A stretch of 64,000 nucleotides of DNA from Variovorax sp. RA8 (GCF_901827175.1 NZ_LR594665.1:4394-68393); one strand, 5' to 3'. Positions 1 to 9,849 are shown, counted from the first letter of the stretch. Notes: generated from the sequence alone by a model not told the origin. Translations and numbers: made by a program.

Positions 1-1
1 A

Positions 2-562
2 GAGGTTCAAGCCGACGCCCTGCAGGATCGCGCCCTGGAGGCCCAGGCCGAGCAAGCGGCCTTGCTTGAAGCCTCCCCCTTGGAGTCTCAATACAGCGCC
101 GCTTTCGCGGCGCAGGTCGAGGCGAAGCACGACCAGGCGGAAAGGATCGAGGACCGGCTTGAAGACCTGATCGAGCGGCAAGAATCCCGGATGCAGCAGG
201 CGCAGGCCAAGCAGCCGGGCATGCTTGCTTTGCCCTCGACCCGTGCCAAGTGGCAACAGCAGATGCAGCAGCAGCAAGCCACCTTGCAGCGCCTGCATGG
301 ACGGCTAGAAACCGTCCGTGAAATCAAGGAGGGCATGGGCATCCATTCCCCCCGCATCGAAGAGCTTGCCGCTCGAAAGCTGCGTGCTCAAGAGCCAGAG
401 CTTGCCAGCGAATGGGCCGACATGCGCGAAGCGCAGCGCCGGCACGAAGCCCTGCAGCGCAAGGAAGAGCAGGAGAAAAAGCAGGCTCAGGACCGCGAGC
501 GTCGAGAGCAGATCGAACGAACCGGCCGAGGCGTGCGGCTAGGGCTTTCGCAGGCGCGCTAG
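2..562 (+). CDS. kfrC: KfrC-like protein, C-terminal part
   Basis: The reading frame is open from the window edge, so the N-terminus is missing. About 186 residues remain, very rich in Gln, Glu, Arg and Ala, and predicted to be a long coiled coil. It converges on traM, which is where the kfrA-kfrB-kfrC string of IncP-1 plasmids ends. KfrA and KfrC proteins are coiled-coil accessories of plasmid stability. The assignment rests on position and composition rather than on a diagnostic motif. The alternative is an unrelated coiled-coil plasmid protein. Confidence 0.55.
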   Translation, partial: EVQADALQDRALEAQAEQAALLEASPLESQYSAAFAAQVEAKHDQAERIEDRLEDLIERQESRMQQAQAKQPGMLALPSTRAKWQQQMQQQQATLQRLHGRLETVREIKEGMGIHSPRIEELAARKLRAQEPELASEWADMREAQRRHEALQRKEEQEKKQAQDRERREQIERTGRGVRLGLSQAR

Positions 563-577
563 CTGCGCCGCATCCCC

Positions 578-611
578 AAAAAAAGAAGCCCGGCGATGCC
601 GGGCTTTTTTA
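578..611. terminator. Bidirectional rho-independent terminator between kfrC and traM
   Basis: A GC-rich hairpin (AAGCCCGGC / GCCGGGCTT, loop GAT) has an A-run on its left and a T-run on its right. It can therefore stop transcripts from both converging genes. Confidence 0.85.
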
Positions 612-632
612 TGCGCGCCTGCAGGCGCTGCG

Positions 633-1073
633 CTATCGCAGCGCTACCCACAACGCAACCGCCGCCGCCGCGAGCGTGATGCACGATGCAAGCACGTTCA
701 GCAGGCCGATCCGCCGCGCATCCTTGACCTGGCCAGCGACACGGCCCAAGGCTGCATCGACCTCGGCGCGCACCGTGGCTGCCGTGCTCTTGGCGTTCTC
801 CTGCATGGCCTTGTCCATCGCCCCTTTGCTTGCGGTCAGTGCCGCATTCAGGATGCGCTCGGCCTTGTCTTTGGCGTCCGTCCCCCAGCGGAGCGCCAGG
901 GCCTCCAGCTCTTCCTTGTACTGATCGAGCTGGGCCTGTTGCGCCTTGGAGCTGTCCTGCATCAGCCGGTTGTTGATCGTCTGCAGGACCAGGATCGGAT
1001 CATCACGCGAGACGGCTATGCCGTGCTTCGCGGCAATCTCCTTGATGAGTTCCTCTACCTGGTCGGCCATCAC
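633..1073 (-). CDS. traM: Conjugal transfer protein TraM
   Basis: 146 residues: a charged, helical N-terminal part followed by a hydrophobic C-terminal segment (about residues 122-144) that looks like a membrane anchor. It is the last gene of the traK-traL-traM leader transcript running away from oriT and overlaps traL by 4 bases (ATGA), implying translational coupling. In RP4, TraM is an accessory Tra1 protein that raises transfer efficiency. Its exact role is not visible here. Confidence 0.88.
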   Translation of the reverse strand: MMADQVEELIKEIAAKHGIAVSRDDPILVLQTINNRLMQDSSKAQQAQLDQYKEELEALALRWGTDAKDKAERILNAALTASKGAMDKAMQENAKSTAATVRAEVDAALGRVAGQVKDARRIGLLNVLASCITLAAAAVALWVALR

Positions 1074-1795
1074 AGCACCGCTGCGCTATCGAGCTGGCCG
1101 AAGAGCTGGCCCTTCACGATCTTGAGCCGCTGCCTGGTCATGATCGTGAGGGAGTCCATCGCCAGGGCTTCATCGAACGTCAAACGTTCCTGCAGCATGT
1201 CGCTCAGATCGCGGCCGTAGGTTTCTTCCTTGAGGGCTGGAATCGACACGATGGCCGAAACGCGGGCCTTGTTGGCCGTGTATGCCTTCAACTGTTCAAA
1301 GCCCTTACCTTCGTGCTCAATCGGCCCCCAATACGGATTCAGCCACACCACGAAAATTGCTTCCGTGGGGAACTGGCTCACGAGCTGCGAAAAGCCGCTC
1401 ACGGTGTCAAGAAGAGCCTGGCCGCCCGTGATGACCGTATGCACGACCAGTTCATGCCCCATGTCTGCCAGGAGTGCCGGCACCTGGTTGCTGATGAGGT
1501 AGTGCGAAAGCGGCACGAACGAGCTGGCCCCGTTGTCGATGATTACGTCATCCTTCGACGGCGCAACTAATTCGACCAAGGTATCGAAGTTGCGCGGGTT
1601 GATTTCGTCGCCTTCCATGATCTGGAGGCGCTTCACCCCGAGGGCTTTGTAGCCGGCGAACGTGGCGTTCACCGGGTCCGTGTCGATGCAGAGTGGCTTC
1701 TGACCCTTGCTTGCCTTGTACTGTGCCAAGGTGGCCGCGATGAACGACTTGCCCACCCCGCCCTTGCCTTGCAGAACCATGTGAATTTTCGCCAT
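1070..1795 (-). CDS. traL: TraL, ParA/MinD-like P-loop ATPase of the transfer region
   Basis: 241 residues beginning MAKIHMVLQGKGGVGKSF. This is a deviant Walker A motif (GKGGVGKS) typical of the ParA/MinD superfamily. DTDP near residue 40 and the IDNGAS segment fit the switch and Walker B region. It lies between traK and traM and overlaps each by 1-4 bases. In IncP-1 plasmids TraL is an auxiliary transfer protein, and the ATPase fold is the only direct clue to mechanism. Confidence 0.9.
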   Translation of the reverse strand: MAKIHMVLQGKGGVGKSFIAATLAQYKASKGQKPLCIDTDPVNATFAGYKALGVKRLQIMEGDEINPRNFDTLVELVAPSKDDVIIDNGASSFVPLSHYLISNQVPALLADMGHELVVHTVITGGQALLDTVSGFSQLVSQFPTEAIFVVWLNPYWGPIEHEGKGFEQLKAYTANKARVSAIVSIPALKEETYGRDLSDMLQERLTFDEALAMDSLTIMTRQRLKIVKGQLFGQLDSAAVL

Positions 1796-2193
1796 TACAG
1801 TAAATCCTCTTTTTTCGGTTGAGAGTCAAATTTGAAGCCGGCCGGAGCTGGCGCTGACTTCGTTGGTTGTTGCGGCCGTGGTGCAGCGGTCTTGCCTGCA
1901 GCGGGTGGACGTGGCGGGTCTGGTGGCGTCGATGGCTGGCCGTCTACCACCGCAGGAGGCCGGCCCTTGATGTGCCGGCGTACATGCTTCAAGAAGGTTT
2001 CGTAGCGATACGGGATCTTCCCCTTCTCGTGCAGATGCTCCCAGATCGTTAGAAGCGAATAGCCGGCCGCGATTGCGTCCTGCACGTCGCTCTTGAGGGC
2101 CAAGAACGCCACCACGTTCTTGTCCTGTCTCGGCCTGGTTGCTTCGCGTTTTTTCACCCATTCGGCCAGCTCTTCGGGGTAGCTCTTCGGCAT
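1795..2193 (-). CDS. traK: TraK, oriT-binding relaxosome accessory protein
   Basis: 132 residues. The basic N-terminal half (MPKSYPEELAEWVKKREATR and following) is the DNA-binding part and the C-terminal third is Pro/Ala-rich. It is the first gene leftward from oriT. In RP4, TraK binds and wraps the oriT DNA on this side of nic, helping expose the nick site to TraI. The start is the ATG at 2193, the only one that gives the usual length. Confidence 0.9.
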   Translation of the reverse strand: MPKSYPEELAEWVKKREATRPRQDKNVVAFLALKSDVQDAIAAGYSLLTIWEHLHEKGKIPYRYETFLKHVRRHIKGRPPAVVDGQPSTPPDPPRPPAAGKTAAPRPQQPTKSAPAPAGFKFDSQPKKEDLL

Positions 2194-2584
2194 CGTTCGT
2201 TTTCCATGTCGTTCCTATTGCGTACAACTCTAGCACTGCGTTAGATCGCAAAAAGATCGCTGTTACAGCGCTGTCAATGTGCTGACAGTGCGCTGAAACA
2301 AGGCGATTGAGGCTGATTATAGGCATCCTATGCGCTTTTTCGCTATATCGGTTAGCTTTCAGCGCAATAACAGCGGTTAAATGCGGCGCGGTGGTGTATG
2401 CTTTCCTTGGTGTTCATACCGCCGAAAGGCGGGCAGGATAGGTGAAGTTAGCTAACCGGAAAGCCGGTTATCTATCTTCACTATCCCCTTATTCGCACTT
2501 CGTGCTCAACGGGGAATCCTGCTCTGCGAGGCTGACGGCTACCGCCGTCTGAGGTGCGCGGCTTTAGCCGCTAAAGAGAGGCCA
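2194..2584. other. oriT: Origin of transfer (oriT) and divergent traK/traJ promoter region
   Basis: This 391-bp gap lies between the divergent traK and traJ. On the minus strand it carries the IncP nick-region sequence CACCTATCCTGCCC. By analogy with RP4, TraI cuts ATCCTG|C, which here falls between positions 2434 and 2433 of the minus strand. Inverted repeats around 2445-2475 (GTTAGCTAAC and CCGGAAAGCCGG) fit TraJ-binding and structure elements. A KorB operator sits just before traJ. The nick position is inferred from homology. Confidence 0.88.
2563..2575. promoter_or_regulatory. KorB operator upstream of traJ
   Basis: An exact 13-bp KorB palindrome, TTTAGCCGCTAAA, ends 9 bases before the traJ start. 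KorB bound here would couple the traJ-I transcript to global plasmid control. Confidence 0.85.
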
Positions 2585-2974
2585 ATGGCAAAGACAAGAA
2601 ACAGCGACGATCCGCGAATGCCGACCCGCAAAGCGGGCCGGCATTTGCGCGTCCCCGTGCTTCCCGACGAGGAAGCCGAAATCAAACGACTGGCGGCTTC
2701 GGTCGGGCTTCCCGTGGCGGCGTACCTGCGGAACGTGGGTCTTGGCTACCAGGTGCCCGGCATCCTGGACAACAAGCGAGTTGAAGAACTTGCTCGCATC
2801 AATGGCGACCTTGGGCGGCTGGGTGGGCTGCTGAAGCTGTGGCTCACCGATGACGTGAGGACGCTCCAGTTTGGAGAGACGACCATCCTCGCCCTGTTGT
2901 CGAGGATCGAATCCACGCAGGACCGCATGCACGAGGTCATGCAGGAGGTTGTCACTCCAAGGGTGAAGCGATGA
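2585..2974 (+). CDS. traJ: TraJ, oriT-recognising relaxosome protein
   Basis: 129 residues (RP4 TraJ is about 122). A basic N-terminus is followed by a ribbon-helix-helix-like region and the hallmark segment LARINGDLGRLGGLLKLWL. TraJ binds the repeat next to nic and recruits the relaxase TraI. The start ATG at 2585 has GAGAGG just upstream. The next gene is traI, 34 bases on, behind another KorB site. Confidence 0.93.
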   Translation: MAKTRNSDDPRMPTRKAGRHLRVPVLPDEEAEIKRLAASVGLPVAAYLRNVGLGYQVPGILDNKRVEELARINGDLGRLGGLLKLWLTDDVRTLQFGETTILALLSRIESTQDRMHEVMQEVVTPRVKR

Positions 2975-2978
2975 GCCC

Positions 2979-2991
2979 TTTAGCCGCTAAA
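2979..2991. promoter_or_regulatory. KorB operator between traJ and traI
   Basis: An exact TTTAGCCGCTAAA starts 5 bases after the traJ stop codon, within the traJ-I transcript leader. Confidence 0.8.
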
Positions 2992-3008
2992 AATTGCGGG
3001 GGGTGGCC

Positions 3009-5201
3009 GTGATCGCAAAGCACGTTTCCATGAAGACGGTGCAGAAGAGTGACTTCGCCGGTCTGGTGAAGTACATCACCGACGAACAGGCGAAGAACGA
3101 GCGCGTGGGCTACGTGGCTGTCACGAACTGCCACACAGACCGGCCCGAAGTGGCGATCACCGAAGTCCTCAACACCCAGGCGCAAAACACCCGGTCGGGG
3201 GCCGACAAGACGTATCACCTGATCGTCAGCTTCCGGCCAGGCGAGCAACCCGACGACGCGACCTTGAAGGCCATCGAGGCGCGGATATGCGAAGGGCTGG
3301 GGTTTGGCGAGCATCAGCGCGTCAGTGCCGTTCACCACGACACCGACAACCTGCACATTCACATCGCCATCAACAAGATTCACCCAACGCGCTACACGAT
3401 CCTGGAGCCATTCAACGCTTATCACACGCTCGGGCAGCTCTGCGAAAAGCTCGAACGCGAATACGGCCTGGAGCGCGACAACCACCAGGGGAACAAGCTG
3501 GTATCGGAGGGCCGCGCCCAAGACATGGAGCGGCATGCAGGCGTCGAAAGCCTGCAGGGCTGGGTCAAGCGCGAATGCGCCGCAGACATGCAGGCCGCGC
3601 AGTCGTGGGAGGCTCTGCACCAGGTCATGCGGGACAACGGCCTGGAGCTGCGCGAGCGCGGCAATGGGTTCGTGATCCAAGCCGCTGACGGCCTTGCCGT
3701 CAAGGCCAGTTCCATCGGCCGCGAATTCTCCAAGGCCAAGCTGGAAGAAAGGCTGGGCACCTTCGAGCCATCGGCCGAGCACTTGGAGCGCGCAGCGCAG
3801 AAGCCGCGCAAACAGTACGACAAGAAGCCGGTGCGGTCCCGTGTCAACACGGTAGAGCTGCACGCGAAGTACAAGGCCGATCAACTCACCATCAGCGGAT
3901 CGCGCACGGCCGAATGGGAGAAGGCGAGGGCGAAGAAAGACCGCCTCATTGAAGCCGCGAAGCGTAGCGGGCGGCTCAAGCGTTCGACCATCAAGCTGAT
4001 TTCAGGGGCCGGCGTGGGCAAGAAGCTGATGTATTCGGCCACCAGCAAGACCATGAAATCCGAGATCGAGAAGATCAACAAGCAGTACCTCAAGGAACGG
4101 CAAGAGATACATGAGAAGTACCAGCGCCGTGCGTGGGCCGATTGGCTGCGCGCCAAGGCCGCAGAGGGCGACCAGGAGGCGCTAGGGGCGCTGCGCGCCC
4201 GCGATGCTGCCCAGGGCCTCAAGGGCAACACCGTGGCCGGCACGGGGCCGCTGCGGCCCCAGGCGGCCGCTGCAGAGCAGGACAGCGTGACGAAGAAGGG
4301 CACGATCATCTATCGCGTCGGCCCTACCGCCGTCCGCGACGATGGCGACCGCCTGAAAGTCTCGCGCGGGGCCGACCAGGACGGCATGCAGGCCGCGTTG
4401 CGCATGGCAATGGATCGCTACGGCGACCGCATCAGCGTCGGCGGCACGCCGGCATTCAAAGAGCAGATCGCCCAAGCGGCGGCGGCCTCGAAATTACCCA
4501 TCACCTTTGACGACGACGCCCTGGAGCGCCGCCGTCAAGAACTATTGACCCAAGCAACCACGAAGGAGAACGACCATGACCGAACCGACCGAGGACGAGC
4601 TGCTGGAGGCGGCATTAGCGGCAGTGGACCAGCCATTGCCGCAATCCCCGGAGCCGCCCGAGCCGGACAGCCACGAGCCGCCGCAGCCGGACGGACCACC
4701 AAGCCCAACGTTGGCCGCGTTGGACGAAAGCCGCCGCCCCAAAGCCAAAACCGTCTGCGAAGACTGTCCCAACTCGGTGTGGTTCAGCTCGCCAGCGGAA
4801 GTGAAGTGCTATTGCCGCGTCATGTTCCTGGTGACGTGGAGCAACAAGGAGCCAAACCAGTTGACGGCCTGCGACGGGATATTTTTGGGCCAGGAAGACT
4901 AAGCCCGCAGGTTGCCGCTGCCGCCGACAAATACATAGCGGAGCGGGAGGGCAAGCGCCTTAAAGGATTCGATATACCGAAGCACTCCCGCTATACTGAC
5001 GGGCAGGACGGGGCCGCGACTTTCGCCGGCATCCGCCAGGTCGAGGGGCAATCACTGGCCCTTCTGACACGCGGCGAGGAAGTCATGGTGCTGCCAGTTG
5101 ATGAGCCGACCGCACGACGCCTCAAGCGCCTTGCCGTTGGTGATGCCATCACCGTGACCCCCCAGGGTTCCATCAAAACGACGAAAGGACGTAGCAGATG
5201 A
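3009..5201 (+). CDS. traI: TraI relaxase (MOBP, nicks oriT)
   Basis: 730 residues from the GTG at 3009 (RP4 TraI is 732). I chose this start because it gives the conserved N-terminus MIAKHVSMKT, although the frame extends 5 codons further to a TTG. Tyr22 in VKYITDEQ is the nucleophile that attaches to the 5' end of the nicked strand. HHDTDNLHIHI (about residues 115-125) is the metal-binding motif III. The N-terminal third is the relaxase proper and the C-terminal part is basic and low-complexity. traH lies inside it in another frame, and its stop overlaps the traG start (ATGA). Confidence 0.95.
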   Translation: MIAKHVSMKTVQKSDFAGLVKYITDEQAKNERVGYVAVTNCHTDRPEVAITEVLNTQAQNTRSGADKTYHLIVSFRPGEQPDDATLKAIEARICEGLGFGEHQRVSAVHHDTDNLHIHIAINKIHPTRYTILEPFNAYHTLGQLCEKLEREYGLERDNHQGNKLVSEGRAQDMERHAGVESLQGWVKRECAADMQAAQSWEALHQVMRDNGLELRERGNGFVIQAADGLAVKASSIGREFSKAKLEERLGTFEPSAEHLERAAQKPRKQYDKKPVRSRVNTVELHAKYKADQLTISGSRTAEWEKARAKKDRLIEAAKRSGRLKRSTIKLISGAGVGKKLMYSATSKTMKSEIEKINKQYLKERQEIHEKYQRRAWADWLRAKAAEGDQEALGALRARDAAQGLKGNTVAGTGPLRPQAAAAEQDSVTKKGTIIYRVGPTAVRDDGDRLKVSRGADQDGMQAALRMAMDRYGDRISVGGTPAFKEQIAQAAAASKLPITFDDDALERRRQELLTQATTKENDHDRTDRGRAAGGGISGSGPAIAAIPGAARAGQPRAAAAGRTTKPNVGRVGRKPPPQSQNRLRRLSQLGVVQLASGSEVLLPRHVPGDVEQQGAKPVDGLRRDIFGPGRLSPQVAAAADKYIAEREGKRLKGFDIPKHSRYTDGQDGAATFAGIRQVEGQSLALLTRGEEVMVLPVDEPTARRLKRLAVGDAITVTPQGSIKTTKGRSR
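4576..4902 (+). CDS. traH: TraH, small acidic relaxosome protein encoded inside traI
   Basis: 108 residues in a second frame fully inside the 3' part of traI. The N-terminus is acidic and Pro-rich, and the C-terminus has four cysteines (CEDC...CYC). GAAGGAGAACGACC gives a good ribosome-binding site before ATG 4576. RP4 has the same overlapping arrangement, where TraH stabilises the relaxosome through contacts with TraI and TraJ. Confidence 0.8.
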   Translation: MTEPTEDELLEAALAAVDQPLPQSPEPPEPDSHEPPQPDGPPSPTLAALDESRRPKAKTVCEDCPNSVWFSSPAEVKCYCRVMFLVTWSNKEPNQLTACDGIFLGQED

Positions 5202-7111
5202 CAAAAGACAGGTTCAACAACGCGGTAGGGCCGCAGGTACGCGCCGAGAAGGAGGGGCCTGGCAAGGTCATCCCGGCGCTGGCCGTGCTGTCCCTTGGCG
5301 GCGGATTGCAGGCTGCTACGCAGTTCTTCGCCCATGACTTCAAGTACCAGGCCGCGCTTGGCGCGCACATCAACCACATTTACCCGCCGTGGGGAATCGT
5401 CCAGTGGGCCGGCAAGTGGTACGGCCAGTACCCCGACGCCTTCATGCGCGCCGGAAGCATCGGCGTCACGATTACCGGCGTTGGCCTCATCAGCCTGGTT
5501 GTCGCCAAGATGGTGCTGGCGAATTCATCGAAGGTGAACGAGTACCTGCACGGCTCGGCCCGCTGGGCGAACGTCAGGGACATTCAGGCGGCCGGCCTCA
5601 TCCCGCGTGCGCGGTCGTTCTGGCAAACCATCACCGGCAAGGATGCGGCGGCCAGCTCAGGCGTCTACGTGGGCGCGTGGATCGACAAGAAGGGCAAGCA
5701 GCACTACTTGCGCCACAACGGGCCGGAGCATGTGCTTTGCTATGCGCCGACCCGTTCCGGCAAGGGCGTCGGCCTGGTGGTTCCTACGCTGCTGTCCTGG
5801 GGCCATAGCGCAGTCATCACCGACCTGAAAGGCGAGCTGTGGGCGCTGACGGCCGGATGGCGGCAGAAGCATGCGAAGAACAAGGTTCTGCGTTTCGAGC
5901 CGGCGACGGCCAGCGGTAGCGTTTGCTGGAACCCACTCGATGAAATCCGCCTTGGCACGGAAAACGAAGTGGGCGACGTGCAGAACCTCGCAACGCTGAT
6001 CGTTGACCCGGACGGCAAGGGCCTCGAATCGCACTGGCAAAAGACCAGCCAGGCGCTGCTTGTCGGCGTGATCCTGCATGCGCTCTACAAGGCCAAGGCC
6101 GAAGGCACGCCGGCCACGCTGCCCGGCGTCGATGCCATGCTGGCCGACCCCAACCGCGACATTGGCGAGCTGTGGATGGAAATGACCACCTACAGCCACG
6201 TAGACGGCCAGGTCCACCCGGTTGTCGGCTCTGCCGCCCGCGACATGATGGACCGGCCCGACGAGGAAGCAGGATCGGTGCTGTCCACCGCCAAGTCCTA
6301 CTTGGCCCTGTACCGCGATCCCATCGTGGCCCGCAACGTGAGCAAGTCCGAATTCAAGATCAAGGACTTGATGCACCACGACAACGCGGTGAGTCTCTAC
6401 ATCGTCACGCAGCCAAACGACAAGGCCCGCCTGCGGCCGTTGGTGCGGGTCATGGTGAACATGATCGTTCGCCTGCTGGCCGACAAGATGGACTTCGAGA
6501 ACGGCCGTCCGGTGGCGCACTACAAGCACCGCATGCTGATGATGCTTGACGAGTTTCCCAGCCTGGGGAAGCTCGAAATCATGCAGGAGTCGCTGGCATT
6601 CGTGGCCGGCTACGGCATCAAGTGCTACCTGATTTGCCAGGACATTAACCAGCTCAAGAGCCGCGAAACCGGCTACGGCCACGACGAGAGCATCACGTCG
6701 AACTGCCACGTCCAGAACGCCTACCCACCGAACCGCGTTGAGACGGCCGAGCATCTTTCCAAGCTCACCGGCCAGACCACCGTAGCGAAGGAGCAGATCA
6801 CCACCAGCGGCCGGCGCACGAGCGCTTTGCTGGGCCAGGTGTCGCGCACGATCCAGGAAGTTCAGCGCCCCTTGCTCACGCCCGATGAGTGCCTGCGCAT
6901 GCCCGGCCCGGTGAAGACCGAGGGCGGCGACATTGCAAAGGCCGGCGACATGGTGGTGTACGTCGCGGGCTATCCCGCGATCTACGGCAAGCAGCCACTG
7001 TATTTCCAAGACCCGACCTTTCAGGCGCGGGCGGCGATTCCCGCACCGAAGAACAGCGACAAGCTGCGTAACAGCTTTGTCGCGCCCGCAGGGGAGGGGA
7101 TCACGATATGA
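5198..7111 (+). CDS. traG: TraG type IV coupling protein (VirD4 family)
   Basis: 637 residues. N-terminal membrane segments lie near residues 20-40 and 80-110. Walker A APTRSGKGVG is near residue 186 and Walker B LMMLDEFPSLG near 445. TraG is the hexameric inner-membrane ATPase that links the TraI-DNA complex to the Trb secretion channel. It overlaps traI and traF by 4 bases each, consistent with coupled translation. Confidence 0.95.
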   Translation: MTKDRFNNAVGPQVRAEKEGPGKVIPALAVLSLGGGLQAATQFFAHDFKYQAALGAHINHIYPPWGIVQWAGKWYGQYPDAFMRAGSIGVTITGVGLISLVVAKMVLANSSKVNEYLHGSARWANVRDIQAAGLIPRARSFWQTITGKDAAASSGVYVGAWIDKKGKQHYLRHNGPEHVLCYAPTRSGKGVGLVVPTLLSWGHSAVITDLKGELWALTAGWRQKHAKNKVLRFEPATASGSVCWNPLDEIRLGTENEVGDVQNLATLIVDPDGKGLESHWQKTSQALLVGVILHALYKAKAEGTPATLPGVDAMLADPNRDIGELWMEMTTYSHVDGQVHPVVGSAARDMMDRPDEEAGSVLSTAKSYLALYRDPIVARNVSKSEFKIKDLMHHDNAVSLYIVTQPNDKARLRPLVRVMVNMIVRLLADKMDFENGRPVAHYKHRMLMMLDEFPSLGKLEIMQESLAFVAGYGIKCYLICQDINQLKSRETGYGHDESITSNCHVQNAYPPNRVETAEHLSKLTGQTTVAKEQITTSGRRTSALLGQVSRTIQEVQRPLLTPDECLRMPGPVKTEGGDIAKAGDMVVYVAGYPAIYGKQPLYFQDPTFQARAAIPAPKNSDKLRNSFVAPAGEGITI

Positions 7112-7644
7112 GCCGCTTGCTGAAACGGATCACCATCGGCACCGCCATCGGCGGCGCTGCCGTGCTCGCCTTGGGCGTTGCCTGCTATGCAGCCGGTGCC
7201 CGCGTCAACACCACGAAGAGCATTCCCGTCGGCCTCTATTGGGCAAGCAGCGCGCCGGTAGAGAAGGGCGCTTACGTCATGTTTTGCCCGCCGCAAGTCG
7301 GCGTGTTCGGTGACGCCAAGGAACGGGGCTACATCGGGGGCGGGTTCTGCCCTGGCGGCTACGGCTACCTCATGAAAAAGGTTTTAGCCGCTAAAGCCGA
7401 TGCCGTCACCGTGGCCGATGACGGCGTGCGAGTGAATGGCGCACTGCTGCCACTGAGCGCACCGCTCAAGACCGACAAGGCTGGCCGGCCCTTGCCGCGC
7501 TACCAGACCAACAGCTACGAGCTGGGCAATTCCGAGGTGCTGCTTATGTCGGACGTGAGCGGCACATCGTTCGACGGCCGCTACTTCGGGCCGGTCAACG
7601 TTTCGCAAATCAAGACCGTGATCGTCCCGGTCATCACCTGGTAG
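7108..7644 (+). CDS. traF: TraF, pilin-maturation protease (S26 family)
   Basis: 178 residues, the RP4 length. An N-terminal membrane helix (about 8-30) is followed by TTKSIPVGLYW with the likely nucleophile Ser38, then GYLMKK with the general-base Lys90 or Lys91. In RP4, TraF cuts the C-terminal AEIA-type tail from TrbC and closes the pilin into a ring. The TrbC in this window still carries that tail. A KorB-type site lies inside the gene. Confidence 0.92.
   Translation: MSRLLKRITIGTAIGGAAVLALGVACYAAGARVNTTKSIPVGLYWASSAPVEKGAYVMFCPPQVGVFGDAKERGYIGGGFCPGGYGYLMKKVLAAKADAVTVADDGVRVNGALLPLSAPLKTDKAGRPLPRYQTNSYELGNSEVLLMSDVSGTSFDGRYFGPVNVSQIKTVIVPVITW
7383..7395. promoter_or_regulatory. KorB operator inside traF
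   Basis: An exact TTTAGCCGCTAAA within the coding region, far from any promoter I can see. It may act as a KorB nucleation or partition-type site. Confidence 0.7.
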
Positions 7645-7652
7645 GAGGCACC

Positions 7653-9845
7653 ATGCGTTTGTTCATTGCAGAAAAGCCCGACCTGGCGAAAGCCATTGTC
7701 GAAGGCTTGGGAGGCGGAAGCCGCAAGGACGGGTACTACGACTGCGGCGGCGACTATGTGGCCTGGTGCTACGGCCACATGCTGCAACTGCTGGACCCCG
7801 AGGACTACGACGAGCGATACAGCAAATGGAACATGGACGACCTGCCCATGTCCCATATTCCTTGGAAGAAGAAGCCCAGCGGTGACAAGGGCGCGAAGGA
7901 CCAGCTCAAGGTCATTCTCGGCCTGTTGAAGAAAGCCAGCAGCGTCGTCAACGCTGGCGACCCCGACGATGAAGGGCAGCTTCTTGTCGATGAAATCCTG
8001 GAGTACGCCGGCTGCACTCTTCCGGTGAAGCGGGTTCTCATCAACGACAACAACACCAAGGTTGTGCGCAAGGCGCTGGAGAGCATGCGCGACAACCGCG
8101 AGTTCGCCGGCCTGTCGGCCGCCGCCGAGGCCCGCAGCGTGGGCGACCAGCTCTACGGCTACAACATGACCCGCGCCTACACCCTGGCGGCCCGCCAGAA
8201 GGGCTACCAGGGCGTCATGAGCGTGGGCCGGGTGCAGACCCCCATCGTCGGCCTTGTCGTGCGCCGCACGCGGGCATTCAAGGCCCACAAGAAGGCGTAC
8301 TACTACAACGTCACCGGACGGTTTGAGGTCGAAGGCGTTGCCTTCCCTGCGCGGTATCAGATCGTTGAAGCCGATCCAGTGGACGAGAAGGGCCGGCTGA
8401 TCGAAGAGCAGCATGCCCAGGCCATCGCGGATGCCGTCAAGGGCAAGCCTGCGCGAATCGTCAGCGCCGACACCAAGCAGAAAGAACAGCATCCGCCCTT
8501 GCCTTACAACCTGTTGAAGCTGCAAACCGATGCCTCCCGCAAGTTCGGTTTCAAGCCCGACCAGACCAAGGACATAACGCAGTCGCTGCGCGAAAAGCAC
8601 AAGCTCATCACGTACAACCGCAGCGACTGCGAATACCTCAGCGACGAGCAGCACGGGGACGCGCCGGGCGTGCTGGCGGCGATCACGCAGACCGCGCCCA
8701 TGTTGGCCGCCGTTGCGCAGCGGGCCGATCCCTCGATCAAGAGCCGGGCCTTCAATTCGTCCAAGGTTTCCGCCCACCACGGGATCATTCCAACAGAGGC
8801 GACGGCGAACCTGGCGGCGTTGAGCGAGGGGGAACAGAAGATCTATTTGCTGATCGCCCGCGCCTACATCGCGCAGTTCTGGCCCAAGCACCAATACGAC
8901 CAGACCGATGTGCTGGTGGAGTCCGAGGGGCACCGCTTCGCCGTGCGCTCCAACGTCACCACGCGCCAAGGCTGGCTTGTTCTCTACAAGAACGACGCGG
9001 GCAATGAAGACCTGGAAGGCGACGAGAACGACCTGTCCATCGACATACGCACGCTGCGCGACGGCCAGGCCGGCGTCTGCGTCGATGCCGAGGCCGCCAA
9101 GCAGGAAACGAAGCCGCAGCCGCTCTACACGATGGCGACCCTGCTAGGGGACTTGACCCGCGTTGCCAAGTACATCCGCGACGACCGCCTGCGCAAGCTG
9201 CTGCTGGAGAAGGACAAGGGCAAGGAAGGCGAGCATGGCGGCATCGGGACGCCGGCCACGCGAGACAGCATCATCGCCACGCTCTTCGAGCGCGCCTACC
9301 TGGTCGAGCAAGGCAAGAACATCGTGCCCACACCCACGGCCGAAGAGTTCTACGACGCCCTGCCCGACCAGGCCAAATTCCCCGACATGACCGCGCTCTG
9401 GCATGAGCAGCAGAAGGCCATCCAGGCCGGCCAGCGCGACACCGAATCATTCGTGCGCGAGCTGATGGACTACATCGCTGGCGAGGTGGCCGGCGTGAAG
9501 GAAAACGGGCTGGCAATCAAGGTTGACACGCACCCTTGCCCGCTCTGCGCCAAGCCGTTGCGCCGCATCAAGAAGAAGGAAAAGAACGAGTTCTTTTGGG
9601 GATGCACCGGCTTCGCCGATGGCTGCAAGTTCGTCTGCGAAGACAAGGCCGGCAAGCCCGTGCCGCGAGAGACGCCAAAGGTGTCGGAGCTGCACAAGTG
9701 CATGGCTTGCGGCAGCGGCTTGTCTAGGCGGGCCAGCACGAAGAAGAAAGGCATGTTCTGGTGGGGTTGCAGCAACTACCCGACATGCACACAGACCTAT
9801 CCCGACATCAAGGGCAAGCCCGATTACAGCAAACCGAAGGAGTGA
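7653..9845 (+). CDS. traE: TraE, type IA DNA topoisomerase (topoisomerase III-like)
   Basis: 730 residues. A Toprim domain starts at [12 protein letters not shown] (about 4-15) and contains [19 protein letters not shown] near 190 and [12 protein letters not shown] with the probable catalytic Tyr321 identify the IA core. The C-terminus has two Cys4 zinc ribbons (CPLC...CKFVC and CMAC...CSNYPTC). In IncP-1 transfer it is a non-essential helper, presumably resolving single-strand tangles. GTAGGAGGCACC gives a strong ribosome-binding site. Confidence 0.94.
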   Translation: MRLFIAEKPDLAKAIVEGLGGGSRKDGYYDCGGDYVAWCYGHMLQLLDPEDYDERYSKWNMDDLPMSHIPWKKKPSGDKGAKDQLKVILGLLKKASSVVNAGDPDDEGQLLVDEILEYAGCTLPVKRVLINDNNTKVVRKALESMRDNREFAGLSAAAEARSVGDQLYGYNMTRAYTLAARQKGYQGVMSVGRVQTPIVGLVVRRTRAFKAHKKAYYYNVTGRFEVEGVAFPARYQIVEADPVDEKGRLIEEQHAQAIADAVKGKPARIVSADTKQKEQHPPLPYNLLKLQTDASRKFGFKPDQTKDITQSLREKHKLITYNRSDCEYLSDEQHGDAPGVLAAITQTAPMLAAVAQRADPSIKSRAFNSSKVSAHHGIIPTEATANLAALSEGEQKIYLLIARAYIAQFWPKHQYDQTDVLVESEGHRFAVRSNVTTRQGWLVLYKNDAGNEDLEGDENDLSIDIRTLRDGQAGVCVDAEAAKQETKPQPLYTMATLLGDLTRVAKYIRDDRLRKLLLEKDKGKEGEHGGIGTPATRDSIIATLFERAYLVEQGKNIVPTPTAEEFYDALPDQAKFPDMTALWHEQQKAIQAGQRDTESFVRELMDYIAGEVAGVKENGLAIKVDTHPCPLCAKPLRRIKKKEKNEFFWGCTGFADGCKFVCEDKAGKPVPRETPKVSELHKCMACGSGLSRRASTKKKGMFWWGCSNYPTCTQTYPDIKGKPDYSKPKE

Positions 9846-9849
9846 TGAC

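Noticed and set aside
4263..4270. GCGGCCGC (NotI recognition sequence) inside traI
   Set aside because: Its presence neither proves nor excludes NotI specificity for the plasmid's nuclease, since the site could be methylated. Only methylation data would decide.
5657..7009. 450-codon frame antisense to traG
   Set aside because: Shadow of the coupling-protein gene. The product has His/Val/Gly-biased composition and no domain.
7581..8969. 462-codon frame antisense to traE
   Set aside because: Codon-position shadow of the topoisomerase gene. No family resemblance.
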